Shown here one piece after another: positions 36,789-45,565 of a stretch of DNA of 56,719 bases (the stretch's first letter is position 1; every line of letters begins with the position of its first letter). The stretch is from CALJFL01 sp047633055 (lineage in GTDB: Bacteria; Pseudomonadota; Gammaproteobacteria; Pseudomonadales; Halieaceae). Where the stretch lies: the NCBI GenBank assembly GCA_047633055.1, contig JBLIEI010000024.1, forward strand, positions 1 through 56,719, read 5' to 3'. Made by a program: the position numbers and the translations under genes. Under the pieces are notes generated by a model. That model ran no database searches. It saw only the letters and a list, made by a program, of their open reading frames with translations, and was not told the DNA's origin.

Positions 36789-37043
36789 ATGATGCGAATT
36801 CTGATCCCATTACCCAACTACGGGGCCGCTCCCACTGAGGTCGCCATACCCTGGAAGCTACTCTCGCAGAAAAACTATCACATCACATTTACTACCCCCG
36901 AAGGGGTGAAGGCCATCAAGAATGCACGGATCATGTTTAGGACCTGGAACTTGTCACGGCCTCAGAAGGCCATGGTATTGATGAGGAAATCGAGACTTGA
37001 CTGGTTTCGGCAACCATGTTTTATGTCACTAAGTTACAGATAA
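36789..37043 (+). pseudogene. N-terminal remnant of a DJ-1/PfpI-family protein
   Basis: The frame starts MMRILIPLPNYGAAPTEVAI and continues PWKLLSQKNYHITFTTPEG. This matches the first strand, helix and second strand of DJ-1/PfpI-like glutamine amidotransferase-fold proteins. After TTPEG the sequence loses the family pattern and ends after ~84 codons, whereas a complete protein has ~190-230. The nucleophile-elbow Cys region is absent. It is thus a truncated, decayed gene, lying just upstream of the PF10118 hydrolase gene. Confidence 0.6.
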
Positions 37044-37092
37044 TTAAATTATCTGTAAAGAGAGCTAACGGGTATCCAAGTGAGGTGAAGTA

Positions 37093-37953
37093 ATGACCGC
37101 AGCACAAAAAACAGTACAAGCCAGCACACAGAAGCCTATTAAGCCGCGCAAAATGGCGTTCGATATGACTGAATTAAAGGATAAGTACTTTTTCCGTGGC
37201 AATCCCATCCTCAGTACTCTGATGTATTCACTGTCCGCCTCATTTCCCAGTGGAGAGCGATTCTTTATCGACACGGTTCGACATTATCAAAAGGATATAA
37301 AAGACCCGGTATTGGTGGCACAGATTCGCGGTTTCATCGGGCAGGAAGCCCATCACAGTCGTATTCATGAAGACTTCAATGATCAAGCTGAAAGTCTTGG
37401 TATCGTCATGAATAAAGTCGAGAATCGATTCAAAAAACGAATTGAAACCGCCAAGCGCAAGCTGGATCCGGGTCGGCAACTGGCTATCACAGCAGCGCTA
37501 GAACACGTTACCGCGACACTCGCCCAGTGGACCCTGGAAAACCCCGATGCAGGCTTGGGTGATGAGAACCACTCCCCTTTGCGTGAGATGCTAGTCTGGC
37601 ACGCCATGGAAGAGATTGAGCACAAGGCAGTTGCCTTTGACGTATACAGAGCCGCCGTGAATAAAGAAAAAGAGCGCATCATCGTCGCAAAAATTGTTTT
37701 TCGTACATTCTGGATACAAATGGCCATCGGGCAAATCATCTTTTTGTGGAATGACCGCAAGATTCCATCGCTGGCACACATCCGTGAGGCCTGGCAGTTC
37801 ATGTGGGGCGAGGGCGGATTCAGAAGCTGGGCTGCGCCGGAGTTTAAACGCTATCTGAAAACGGGTTTTCATCCCAACGATATAGACCAAAACCATCTGA
37901 TCCAGCAGTGGCATAAAACCTATCCAGAAATCGCCGCACTCCAGGTTGCCTAG
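37093..37953 (+). CDS. Metal-dependent hydrolase, PF10118 family
   Basis: The protein has 286 residues and is strongly helical. Its Glu/His pattern gives a ferritin-like di-metal site: GFIGQEAHHSRIHEDFN, ITAALEHVTATLAQW and LVWHAMEEIEHKAVAFDVY. These are PF10118 (COG3687) signatures. The family is annotated as predicted metal-dependent hydrolase, but the fold suggests oxygen chemistry on hydrophobic molecules, and the activity is not established. GAGGTG lies before the ATG. The MerR-type regulator gene begins 5 bases after its stop, so the two form an operon. Confidence 0.87.
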   Translation: MTAAQKTVQASTQKPIKPRKMAFDMTELKDKYFFRGNPILSTLMYSLSASFPSGERFFIDTVRHYQKDIKDPVLVAQIRGFIGQEAHHSRIHEDFNDQAESLGIVMNKVENRFKKRIETAKRKLDPGRQLAITAALEHVTATLAQWTLENPDAGLGDENHSPLREMLVWHAMEEIEHKAVAFDVYRAAVNKEKERIIVAKIVFRTFWIQMAIGQIIFLWNDRKIPSLAHIREAWQFMWGEGGFRSWAAPEFKRYLKTGFHPNDIDQNHLIQQWHKTYPEIAALQVA

Positions 37954-37958
37954 CGGCG

Positions 37959-39482
37959 ATGACCGCACCGGTGACGGACACAAGGCCAGAAGAATCTGGC
38001 ACCTACCGCATATCTGAACTGATTGCGGCCTCGGGTGTAACCCGCGATATGATCAAATACTATTTGCGCGTGGATTTGTTGCCTCCTGCGGAAAAGCCGC
38101 GCGCAAATCTGTCGCTGTACACAGGAAACCACCTGAAACTGATTCACTTGATACGAAAGTTCCAGAAACAAACCAGGTTGTCTTTGCAGGCCATTGCTGA
38201 GGTTTTCCGGACAGCCAGTCACGATGCAAACACAATAGAAATTGAGCTGCTCTCTGCCCGATATAGTGTCAGTGACGACGACAACATTATCCCGCTCAAG
38301 AGCCGTCTTCAAAATACGCGCAGCCTAAATTTTCCAGCGGAATTTCTACAACAACTGGCGCAAACATCCCTGCTGCAAAACCCGGAGCACCCGGCGCAAG
38401 ACGACGACCAATTGGCTGGTTTGTTATGGGCGGCTCACAATGCGGGCGTACCACTGACGTTTTTCGAAAGTGCGCAGGAAAAACTGGCGGAGCTGGCCGA
38501 TTTCGAAGTGAAAACACTGATTGCGATAAAGCGGCCAGGCTTAAGTTATAACGACATGCTCAACAATGTGACTGACGTAAATCGCATCATCAACCGCTGG
38601 ATGGTCACGGAAAAAAGCCGACTGATCAGAAGCCAGTTCCAACGGGTCATCGACAACTCTGAGCGTGCCCTCTCCACACTACTTGATGCCATCTACCAGC
38701 CAAGTGCGATTTTCCGAAAGCGCCACGGTGTCGACCAGATACTTGCAAAGCTAAGCCCGGATCTGAATACCGACCCTGCCGAACTCGAACACACTCACGT
38801 ACTCTGTTTTGCCTGTATGCTCTTGGGCGATTACGAGCGAGCTATTAACATTGCTCAAACACCACTGACAGTCAGTCCAAAAGAACCCATCACTACAGCT
38901 CTTATAGCTTTAGCCCACGGCTTACAGAACAATGTCGACCTGGCCTTTGAGCACGGGTCACAGCTCGATAATTGCCAAGACAAGCATCCAGTAATACTGC
39001 AAGCGCGAATGCTCTCGCTGTTGCTCAAGGCGTCAAAATTGGGCGGCGTAGCCGACACCACTGAGCTCATGAAAAGCGCCGCCGAGATTTTTTTGGAACT
39101 GGCGCAAGAGCCTTCCCTAGACGAACCTGAAGCGATCCTGACCTTGGCAAGGGCGAATGTCGCTTTTCCTGATTTCGCCAACAGTCGCCCGCAAGCAATA
39201 AAAGCACTACAGACATTGCTGCAACAACTCGAACGAAACACTGCCGAATTTGCGGAGGTTTCAGTCCCGGGCCTGCGCGACAGTCTGCTCACTGTTTACC
39301 GCATTAACGCGCTCTACTATATGGGAGTGCTGTTATCCATGAGCGGCGAGCAAAACAAAGCCCGTCAGTTTTTTGAACAGCTTATACCGCTAGACCCAGC
39401 CTCCAATTTTGGCCAGAACGCTTTTCTGCAATTGGGCGCAATAGCGGCTCCCGGTGCGATGAGCGATGCGCAGGTCGATTAG
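37959..39482 (+). CDS. MerR-family regulator with long helical C-terminal domain
   Basis: The 507-residue protein is unusually long for MerR. The DNA-binding part is at the N-terminus (~15-85): YRISELIAASGVTRDMIKYY, LRVDLLPPAEKPRANL, YTGNHLKLIHLIRKFQ. The remaining ~400 residues are helix-rich and look like repeated helical pairs (ALARANVAFPDFANSRPQ, YYMGVLLSMSGEQNKARQFF), the last clearly TPR-like. There is no obvious metal-binding or small-ligand pocket of the classic MerR sort. It is coupled to the PF10118 hydrolase gene and lies 240 bp upstream of a TonB-dependent receptor gene. It probably regulates uptake or turnover of a hydrophobic compound. Confidence 0.85.
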   Translation: MTAPVTDTRPEESGTYRISELIAASGVTRDMIKYYLRVDLLPPAEKPRANLSLYTGNHLKLIHLIRKFQKQTRLSLQAIAEVFRTASHDANTIEIELLSARYSVSDDDNIIPLKSRLQNTRSLNFPAEFLQQLAQTSLLQNPEHPAQDDDQLAGLLWAAHNAGVPLTFFESAQEKLAELADFEVKTLIAIKRPGLSYNDMLNNVTDVNRIINRWMVTEKSRLIRSQFQRVIDNSERALSTLLDAIYQPSAIFRKRHGVDQILAKLSPDLNTDPAELEHTHVLCFACMLLGDYERAINIAQTPLTVSPKEPITTALIALAHGLQNNVDLAFEHGSQLDNCQDKHPVILQARMLSLLLKASKLGGVADTTELMKSAAEIFLELAQEPSLDEPEAILTLARANVAFPDFANSRPQAIKALQTLLQQLERNTAEFAEVSVPGLRDSLLTVYRINALYYMGVLLSMSGEQNKARQFFEQLIPLDPASNFGQNAFLQLGAIAAPGAMSDAQVD

Positions 39483-39681
39483 ACTTACATGATTCATACT
39501 GGACTGGGCGGCAGTCTGGCAGTCGGCTGACGCAATAGCGAACTTACAGACGGCACATTAGAAACTCTCAGCCTTTTACGGCGACTGGCTGAACGTTAAG
39601 CCATAACCAGGCTGAAATAGTCATCCGTAGAAGCAATATAAAAAAGCACGACCTTGCTCAAATCTCTAATCAAGATGATAG

Positions 39682-39703
39682 CCGCCTCGGCTGAGGCGGT
39701 TTT
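39682..39703 (+). terminator. Terminator-like hairpin just before a TonB-dependent receptor gene
   Basis: CCGCCTC pairs perfectly with GAGGCGG across a 4-base loop and is followed by TTTT. This is the form of a rho-independent terminator, though the T-run is short. It ends only 17 bases before the receptor's ATG. It could end the hydrolase/MerR transcript or act as an attenuator in the receptor's leader. Confidence 0.55.
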
Positions 39704-39720
39704 ACTATAGGTGGAAATGT

Positions 39721-41994
39721 ATGCCACAAGTTAAAAGCCAGGATAATACAACACGGGCCTTCCATGCGTTTCTTTCAGCCCTGGCACTGGGCGGCGCATC
39801 AACTCAGGCGACGGCTCAGGCCAACGCCAACGCACTAGAGGAAATAATCGTCACTGCAAGTAAGCGCAGCCAAAGTTTACAGGACGTGCCCATGGCCATC
39901 ACCGCGTTCAATGAGCAACTGATCCGGCAGGCGGGCATCGACAATGCGGACGACCTCGCGATCCTGACACCCAGCCTAACCATCTCCACCGGTAATCAAC
40001 CTTTTACCGCCTCATTTCGAATTCGTGGAATTGGCACTTCGCAAGACGACATCGCGCTGGAGCCCTCCGTAGGCATATTTGTAGACGACGTTTTTCTGAG
40101 TCGTTCGGGCCTGAGCATGTCAGACCTGACCGACATAGAACGCATCGAAGTACTGCAGGGGCCGCAAGGCACCCTCTATGGTAAAAACACCAACGCCGGC
40201 GCCATAGGTATCTTTACCCAGGACCCCAATTTAGAGGAATTTGAAGGTTATGTAGACACGAGTATCGGCAATTACGATTTAACGAAATTGACTCTGACTG
40301 CCAGCAGCCCTGTCAACGAATCACTTGCCTACCGTATTAGCGCCACTATTAATAAGCGTGACGGGTATTTTGACAACGGTGCGGGTGACGACCTCAATAG
40401 CGCAAGCGACTGGAATGTCCTTGCAAAATTGCTGTACGCACCCTCAGACGATCTCAGGATCCTGATTAAAGGCTCGCATGTTAATCGCGATGCCAAGTGC
40501 TGTGCAGCGGATTCCACGCAGGATGTTTCCGTGAACAAAGAATTGGCAGCGCGTGGCCTGGCAACCAACAAGAACAATCCCTTTGATCATGAAGTTGCCG
40601 TCAATGTCGACAACAACTTTGAGAACACAGTCGATAGTCTCTCCGTGGTGATCGATTACGATCAGAACTGGGGCTCTATAAAGTCCATCACAGCATGGGG
40701 GCAAGCCGATGGGTCGGCAAGCTATGATGTAGACAGGTCTCAGCTGGATGTCATGTCCAGTGTTGACGCGACCAGCGACGGCGTAGACTTCTCACAAGAG
40801 TTGCGTTTTTCCTCGCCAACAGAGGGGTCACTGGACTACCAGTTGGGGATGTTCTACTTCATGGGGACCACCACGGGGGGCGATGGCTCACCGTTTGTCT
40901 TCGTGGGTGAAGATTTCATCAGCCTGGCCAATCAACAACCGGCTATCGCCGCATTGCTACCCGTAGGTGTACCGAACATTGCCTTTATCGCGCAACCCGG
41001 AGATTCCATCAGCGCCGACGTCGAGCTGGAAACGCAGACCTTCGCAATATTCGGCCAGTCCACTTGGCATATCAGTGAGCGCTGGCGCATGACCGGCGGA
41101 CTGCGCTGGACAAATGAACGAAAGGACGCCGACATTTTAACCAGGATTGACTCCACCGCGGTGTCAGCTCAGTTAGCGGGGCTATCATTTCTAAACGCGG
41201 TCACCACGCCCGTCGATAGTGCTTTTTCACGCAATACGCGTGATGTTAACTGGTTGCTCAACACCAGCTTCGACCTACTCCATGACACCATGATCTACGC
41301 CAGAGTCGCCACAGGCTCTAAATCCGGGGGGTTCAACACAGTCAATGGTACGCCAGAGCAACGGGCGTTTGAGGACGAAACAACAGGCAGCTATGAACTG
41401 GGCGTTAAATCGACCCTACTGGATGGGCGATTGCGCATCAATGCTGCGGCTTTTTACACGGAGATTGATGACTATCAGTATCAGCAGGCACAGGAACTTG
41501 GCCTCGGGACATTCGTATCGAGCCTGCCTGCAGTGGAGACATCGGGCCTCGATCTGAATCTTCAGGCGCAAGCCCTGCCCAACCTGACACTGACCAGTGG
41601 TCTGCTGTACATGCACAAGTATGAAATCACCGAGGGGTCGCAAAAAGGCGACGACCTGCCGTTGACCGCCCAATACAATGCAAACGTCTCTGCCACATGG
41701 GTCTTTCCATTGGCTGATGGTGGAATCTATGTTCGCGCAGACTACAGTTATATGAGCGACCACTTGACAAACGAGGCCGCCAACCCCCGAAACAAGGATT
41801 ATCAGGACAGGAGTCTGGTAAACACTAAACTTGGCTGGCGCAATGATCACTGGGATATTTCCTTCTGGGGAAAGAACCTCTCAAACAACCAATACGCAGC
41901 GCGAACGGCTGTCACTTTTCCCATTACCACCATGGACGCCTACTTCCTGGCGCCACCGCGCACCTATGGGGCCAGCCTGAGATACGATTTCTAG
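39721..41994 (+). CDS. TonB-dependent outer membrane receptor
   Basis: The protein has 757 residues. After a signal peptide (cleavage near ATAQA), a TonB box-like region EEIIVTASKRSQ leads into the plug domain (SLQDVPMAITAF, RIRGIGTSQDDIALEPSVGI, IERIEVLQGPQGTLYGKNTN). A 22-stranded barrel follows, ending in the aromatic YDF that marks outer-membrane barrels. The plug style (VDDVFLSR) is that of the Sphingomonas-type receptors for organic substrates such as complex carbohydrates, sterols or aromatics. GGTGGA lies 5 bases before the ATG. Its neighbours are the MerR-type regulator and the PF10118 hydrolase, so the ligand may be a hydrophobic carbon source. Confidence 0.92.
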   Translation: MPQVKSQDNTTRAFHAFLSALALGGASTQATAQANANALEEIIVTASKRSQSLQDVPMAITAFNEQLIRQAGIDNADDLAILTPSLTISTGNQPFTASFRIRGIGTSQDDIALEPSVGIFVDDVFLSRSGLSMSDLTDIERIEVLQGPQGTLYGKNTNAGAIGIFTQDPNLEEFEGYVDTSIGNYDLTKLTLTASSPVNESLAYRISATINKRDGYFDNGAGDDLNSASDWNVLAKLLYAPSDDLRILIKGSHVNRDAKCCAADSTQDVSVNKELAARGLATNKNNPFDHEVAVNVDNNFENTVDSLSVVIDYDQNWGSIKSITAWGQADGSASYDVDRSQLDVMSSVDATSDGVDFSQELRFSSPTEGSLDYQLGMFYFMGTTTGGDGSPFVFVGEDFISLANQQPAIAALLPVGVPNIAFIAQPGDSISADVELETQTFAIFGQSTWHISERWRMTGGLRWTNERKDADILTRIDSTAVSAQLAGLSFLNAVTTPVDSAFSRNTRDVNWLLNTSFDLLHDTMIYARVATGSKSGGFNTVNGTPEQRAFEDETTGSYELGVKSTLLDGRLRINAAAFYTEIDDYQYQQAQELGLGTFVSSLPAVETSGLDLNLQAQALPNLTLTSGLLYMHKYEITEGSQKGDDLPLTAQYNANVSATWVFPLADGGIYVRADYSYMSDHLTNEAANPRNKDYQDRSLVNTKLGWRNDHWDISFWGKNLSNNQYAARTAVTFPITTMDAYFLAPPRTYGASLRYDF

Positions 41995-42164
41995 CGCAGT
42001 CAATATGCATATCACGAGCGCATCAATGCCCAGGGCTTTCAATCAGCAGTCCCGCCACTGAAATACCTCATGACCTGATCGCTGTGCGCAATCGTTCAGA
42101 AATAAACGAATATGAATTGCCACCTCACTGATGCGAGTACAGTTTAGTAAAAACAGGTAAACTT
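41995..42164. other. Start of the 410-bp gap before the GMC oxidoreductase
   Basis: Sequence of ordinary composition follows the receptor stop. No gene or terminator was recognised. The repeat copy beginning at 42165 marks the change to AT-rich DNA. Confidence 0.4.
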
Positions 42165-42219
42165 TTCACGGAGTTCTCACGTTCAGCTAACAGAATCAGT
42201 GAGAAAATCGACTCACAAC
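42165..42219 (+). repeat. Dispersed 55-bp repeat, copy A
   Basis: By eye this copy matches 45 of 55 positions with the copy at 52644-52698, in the same orientation. It contains a 7-bp inverted repeat, TTCTCAC (42174-42180) and GTGAGAA (42199-42205). The first 14 bases after T42165 (TCACGGAGTTCTCA) recur at 44273-44286. Such paired, structured short repeats suggest the end of a mobile element or a MITE-like unit. No transposase is nearby. Confidence 0.6.
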
Positions 42220-42306
42220 AGGCGATTTATATGCCCCATACTTAAAGCCATTGGTTTCATTTATCATTAGCAAGACTAAGAAGTAGTCAATATCATTCCT
42301 ATTAAA

Positions 42307-42322
42307 TAGGCATATATGCCTA
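42307..42322. promoter_or_regulatory. Perfect 16-bp palindrome upstream of the GMC gene
   Basis: TAGGCATATATGCCTA is a perfect palindrome. It lies 83 bp before the ATG of the GMC oxidoreductase in AT-rich DNA, a good position for a dimeric repressor or activator. The regulator is not encoded beside it. Confidence 0.5.
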
Positions 42323-42332
42323 AAGCGACTGA

Positions 42333-42371
42333 CATTAATACATGTGTTATATGTCACATGCCCTATTAATG
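42333..42371. promoter_or_regulatory. Long interrupted inverted repeat upstream of the GMC gene
   Basis: CATTAATA and TATTAATG form the outer arms, and CATGTG and CACATG the inner arms, around an 8-base centre with a 3-base bulge (CCC). Total paired length is 14 bp. It ends 33 bp before the ATG and so overlaps the probable promoter or leader. It may be an operator or an RNA hairpin. Confidence 0.5.
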
Positions 42372-42404
42372 TAATGTTATAAATAATTAACCGGGAGTCC
42401 TCTC

Positions 42405-44003
42405 ATGCATTACGATTATATTATTATTGGGGCAGGTTCAGCAGGTTGTGTCTTAGCAGCTCGTTTGTCGGAAAACGCAGATAATAGCGTCTGTTTACTG
42501 GAAGCAGGAGGTCCAGATAGCAGTGTATTAATTCATGCACCGATAGGTGTTGCGGCCATGATGCCAACTAAAATCAACAATTGGGCCTTTAAAACCATCC
42601 CACAGAAAGGCTTAAACGGACGGCAAGGTTATCAACCTAGAGGAAAGACCTTGGGAGGGAGTTCATCGACTAATGCTATGTTATACGTGCGTGGGAACAA
42701 ATGGGATTATGATACTTGGGCTGCCTTAGGCAATGAAGGTTGGGCGTATAAAGATGTACTACCTTATTTTAAAAAATCAGAAGGCAATGAAGTTTTTTCT
42801 GATGAGTTTCATAACACCGACGGTCCTTTAGGTGTTTCGAATCCTTCTGATGCTAGCAATCTAAATGATAAGTTCCTTAGTGCATGCCAAGAAAATGGCA
42901 TTCCATTTGTGGATGATTTTAATGGTGCAAAGCAAGAAGGAGCATTCATTTATCAAAGGACAGTGAAAAATGGAGAACGCTGCAGTGCCGCTAAAGCATT
43001 TTTAACTCCTAATTTATCTAGACCTAACCTGACTGTTATTACTCACGCTGTTACAGAAAAAATCCTGTTCGAAGATAAAAAAGCCATAGGCGTGCGTTAC
43101 AAAACAGACAAAAAATCGGTAGAAATTAGATCTACTAAAGAAATTATTCTCAGTGCAGGTGCTTTTGGCTCACCCCAAATAATGATGTTATCTGGATTGG
43201 GACCAAGTCAACATCTAGCAGAAAAAGGCATTCCCACTGTTCATGATTTAGCAGGGGTGGGGCAAAATTTGCAAGACCACATTGATTATGTGCAAACCTA
43301 TAAGGTCTCTAGCAAATCGGATACGTTTGGCATCTCTTTAGTAGGCGCGTTCAGGATGATCAAATCTATGTTCGAATGGCGTAAAAAAAGAACAGGCAAA
43401 ATCACCAGCACCTTGGCTGAATCAGGTGCTTTTTTTCACACTAAAGAGGGATTGAGTGCGCCCGATGCTCAGTTTATATTTGTGCCTGGGATTGTTGATG
43501 ACCATGCACGGAAAGTAAATATGGGCCACGGATACAGTTGCCATATCACGGTTTGTCGACCTGAAAGTCGAGGAGAAGTGAAATTAAATAGTACTGATCC
43601 GGATGATAGCTTATTGATCGATCCTAATTTCTTCGGAGACGAAAAAGATATGCAAACTATTATTGCCGGCGCACAAAAAATGCAAACAGTCTTAGAAGCT
43701 GATGCTTTCAGCGATATTCGAAAAAACATGCTATATGTTGTCGAAAAAGGGAGTGTACAGCAATTAGAACAGGACATACGCAGCCGTGCTGACACCCAAT
43801 ATCATCCAGTAGGAACCTGTAAAATGGGACCAGAAACCGATAACCTTTCTGTTGTTGATCCTCAGCTTCGGGTTTATGGCGTGCAAGGATTGAGAATAGT
43901 CGATGCTTCCATTATGCCTAACTTGGTTAGCGGAAACACCAATGCTCCAACCATCATGATCGGTGAAAAAGCAGCTGACATGATCATAGAGGCTAATGCC
44001 TAA
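42405..44003 (+). CDS. GMC-family FAD oxidoreductase (choline/alcohol dehydrogenase type)
   Basis: The protein has 532 residues, the usual length. The ADP-binding motif is YIIIGAGSAGCVLAARLSE (5-23). GMC signature 1 is GKTLGGSSSTNAMLYVRGN and signature 2 is GAFGSPQIMMLSGLGP. The C-terminal catalytic His/Asn pair is in YHPVGTCKMG and SGNTNAPTIMIGEKAADMI. It resembles AlkJ-type alcohol dehydrogenases, which oxidise aliphatic alcohols and pass electrons to the respiratory chain. GGGAG precedes the ATG. The gene is clearly more AT-rich than its neighbours, with many AAA/ATT/TTA codons, and is bordered by repeats and a ligase fragment, all signs of horizontal transfer. Confidence 0.92.
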   Translation: MHYDYIIIGAGSAGCVLAARLSENADNSVCLLEAGGPDSSVLIHAPIGVAAMMPTKINNWAFKTIPQKGLNGRQGYQPRGKTLGGSSSTNAMLYVRGNKWDYDTWAALGNEGWAYKDVLPYFKKSEGNEVFSDEFHNTDGPLGVSNPSDASNLNDKFLSACQENGIPFVDDFNGAKQEGAFIYQRTVKNGERCSAAKAFLTPNLSRPNLTVITHAVTEKILFEDKKAIGVRYKTDKKSVEIRSTKEIILSAGAFGSPQIMMLSGLGPSQHLAEKGIPTVHDLAGVGQNLQDHIDYVQTYKVSSKSDTFGISLVGAFRMIKSMFEWRKKRTGKITSTLAESGAFFHTKEGLSAPDAQFIFVPGIVDDHARKVNMGHGYSCHITVCRPESRGEVKLNSTDPDDSLLIDPNFFGDEKDMQTIIAGAQKMQTVLEADAFSDIRKNMLYVVEKGSVQQLEQDIRSRADTQYHPVGTCKMGPETDNLSVVDPQLRVYGVQGLRIVDASIMPNLVSGNTNAPTIMIGEKAADMIIEANA

Positions 44004-44006
44004 CCA

Positions 44007-44225
44007 TTAATTTAAAATAGGTAGCTCCTGCATAAATACGATTTTTTTCGGTTTTTCGTAAGCCATTAATAACACTTTACAGTGGGCTATCGTGTCTCTT
44101 TCTGAAATCTCTGATTTGACAGTAATGTAGGCCAAGACTTTTTTGCCGGCTTTTTCATCTGGTTCAACGAACACCGCTGCTTCTAATATCGAATCATGAA
44201 CTGATTTACACGTCAAAGACGCCCT
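44007..44225 (-). pseudogene. C-terminal fragment of an AMP-dependent acyl-CoA ligase
   Basis: The minus strand reads HDSILEAAVFVEPDEKAGKK, then AYITVKSEISERDTIAHCK and YEKPKKIVFMQELPILN, the C-terminal subdomain of an ANL ligase just before the catalytic-Lys tail. The frame stops right after LPILN, where intact enzymes continue MGKVLRR. The N-terminal ~400 residues are missing, and the DNA beyond about 44200 no longer matches. Like the adjoining GMC gene it is AT-rich, so both probably came in on the same segment. It is a non-functional remnant. Confidence 0.65.
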
Positions 44226-44272
44226 AACGCGATGGCACAATTCAGGTAGCGTTCGATCCAGTCGATTCCATC

Positions 44273-44286
44273 TCACGGAGTTCTCA
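44273..44286 (+). repeat. 14-bp direct repeat of the copy-A end
   Basis: TCACGGAGTTCTCA is identical to 42166-42179 and has the same orientation. It sits where AT-rich DNA returns to the normal composition, so the pair brackets the GMC gene and the ligase fragment (~2.1 kb). A 14-bp match alone could be chance in a window this size; its position makes it noteworthy. Confidence 0.4.
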
Positions 44287-44383
44287 AGTATAGCTCGCTT
44301 AAGTAATCCCTGGCATGACGCTAGACCTGTGAGTGTCTCATTATACGCGTATTAGCGAGTTAACTTGCCGGTAACCTCCCGGC

Positions 44384-45565
44384 CTAAAAGCCCAGAGTGG
44401 CTGCCAATTCTGTAGCCAATGTGTCGGTGTTATAGCGCACCTCAAGGGTTGCCTTCAGTGCTGTGCCTATAACGGTCGCAGCAGATCGGCCCTCATAAAC
44501 TGAGCGCATCAGTTCGCTAGCGTGGGAGTCGTTAGCATGCGCCCAGTGTACGTCAGGCGCCTGGTAGAAATAGCCGTCTGATACATATTGGGCGGTCTGC
44601 TCGAGAGTGTAATCCACAAGAAAAGGGTACTCCTCACCAAGATACTCCAACTGCCCTCCCCATCCCGTGATAATAACCGGGTTACCACTGCGGGCGGCGT
44701 CGAACGCGCCAAGGCCCCAACCTTCACTGTGGGTGAGACTAACAAAACACTGGCCCCTCAAGTGCAATTGATCGATTTGCCCTGGGCTTACCTTGTTACT
44801 GATCAAGTTGATACGTGCCGGATTCTTGTAGCCCGCGAGTATTGTGGCGAGAGTCCACGCCGTGGTGAGCCTTCGTCGGGTGCCGCCGCCGCGTAATTCA
44901 CGCGACGCATTCTGGTAGGCAATCTGGTCATAGGATTCGGTTTTAATGACCAGTACGACATCGTCATCTGCCGTAAACGCATTCAGATAGGCTCGCGCAG
45001 TGGCGGCAATGTCCTTGCGCGATGTCCAGGCACCAATTGTGTAAAAAACATAGTCGTGCTCTCTAATACCATCAAGGGCGAGCACGTCACCGCCCGGTAC
45101 AATCAGTCTGGGGAAATGGGGGGACACTACGATTTCAGTCGTTACACCTCCTTCCAAAAACGCCTTGCGGTTGAACTGGGTGGGCACTAAAACTTTATCA
45201 TAGCCGTTAAGGGGCGCTATCCAGTCCGGCGGAATTTTGTCGACCTCCCAAGGCAGGTAACAGTAGTGGCGCAAGCCTGGTTCTGCTTCACGCCAGTGCG
45301 CGTGCCAACGATACGGCGGTACCTGAACAAATAGCGCACTGGCCTCAACATCGCTGTTCCATAAAGGCTCAAGCCGCGACGCAATGGCCGATGGCGCATC
45401 CTCCATAGCACGCGCCAGGGGCATTACATCAGCCGTATCGTCCACGGTGGGCAACCAGCTCACATCAATACCCTTGGCGTCCAGCCCGGCTGCCACTTCG
45501 CAGGCCTGGTCGCCATAACCGGTGCCCGGGATGAGTCCCACTATTTTGATACCGTTCGCAGTCAC
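44384..45565 (-). CDS. GT4-like glycosyltransferase
   Basis: The protein has 393 residues from a GTG at 45565 that overlaps the stop of an upstream fragment (GTGA); a GTG at 45601 would add 12 residues. The N-terminal half is a Rossmann domain (IKIVGLIPGTGYGDQACEVA). The C-terminal half has the donor-sugar site, with the phrases SHSEGW-like LTHSEGWGLGAFDAARSGNP and VIITGWGGQLEYLGEEYPF. It transfers a sugar from a nucleotide-sugar donor, probably to a glycan or peptide acceptor at the inner face of the membrane. It is the last gene of an operon with the GT32-like gene, divergent from the PqqD/HprK-type operon. Confidence 0.87.
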   Translation of the reverse strand: MTANGIKIVGLIPGTGYGDQACEVAAGLDAKGIDVSWLPTVDDTADVMPLARAMEDAPSAIASRLEPLWNSDVEASALFVQVPPYRWHAHWREAEPGLRHYCYLPWEVDKIPPDWIAPLNGYDKVLVPTQFNRKAFLEGGVTTEIVVSPHFPRLIVPGGDVLALDGIREHDYVFYTIGAWTSRKDIAATARAYLNAFTADDDVVLVIKTESYDQIAYQNASRELRGGGTRRRLTTAWTLATILAGYKNPARINLISNKVSPGQIDQLHLRGQCFVSLTHSEGWGLGAFDAARSGNPVIITGWGGQLEYLGEEYPFLVDYTLEQTAQYVSDGYFYQAPDVHWAHANDSHASELMRSVYEGRSAATVIGTALKATLEVRYNTDTLATELAATLGF

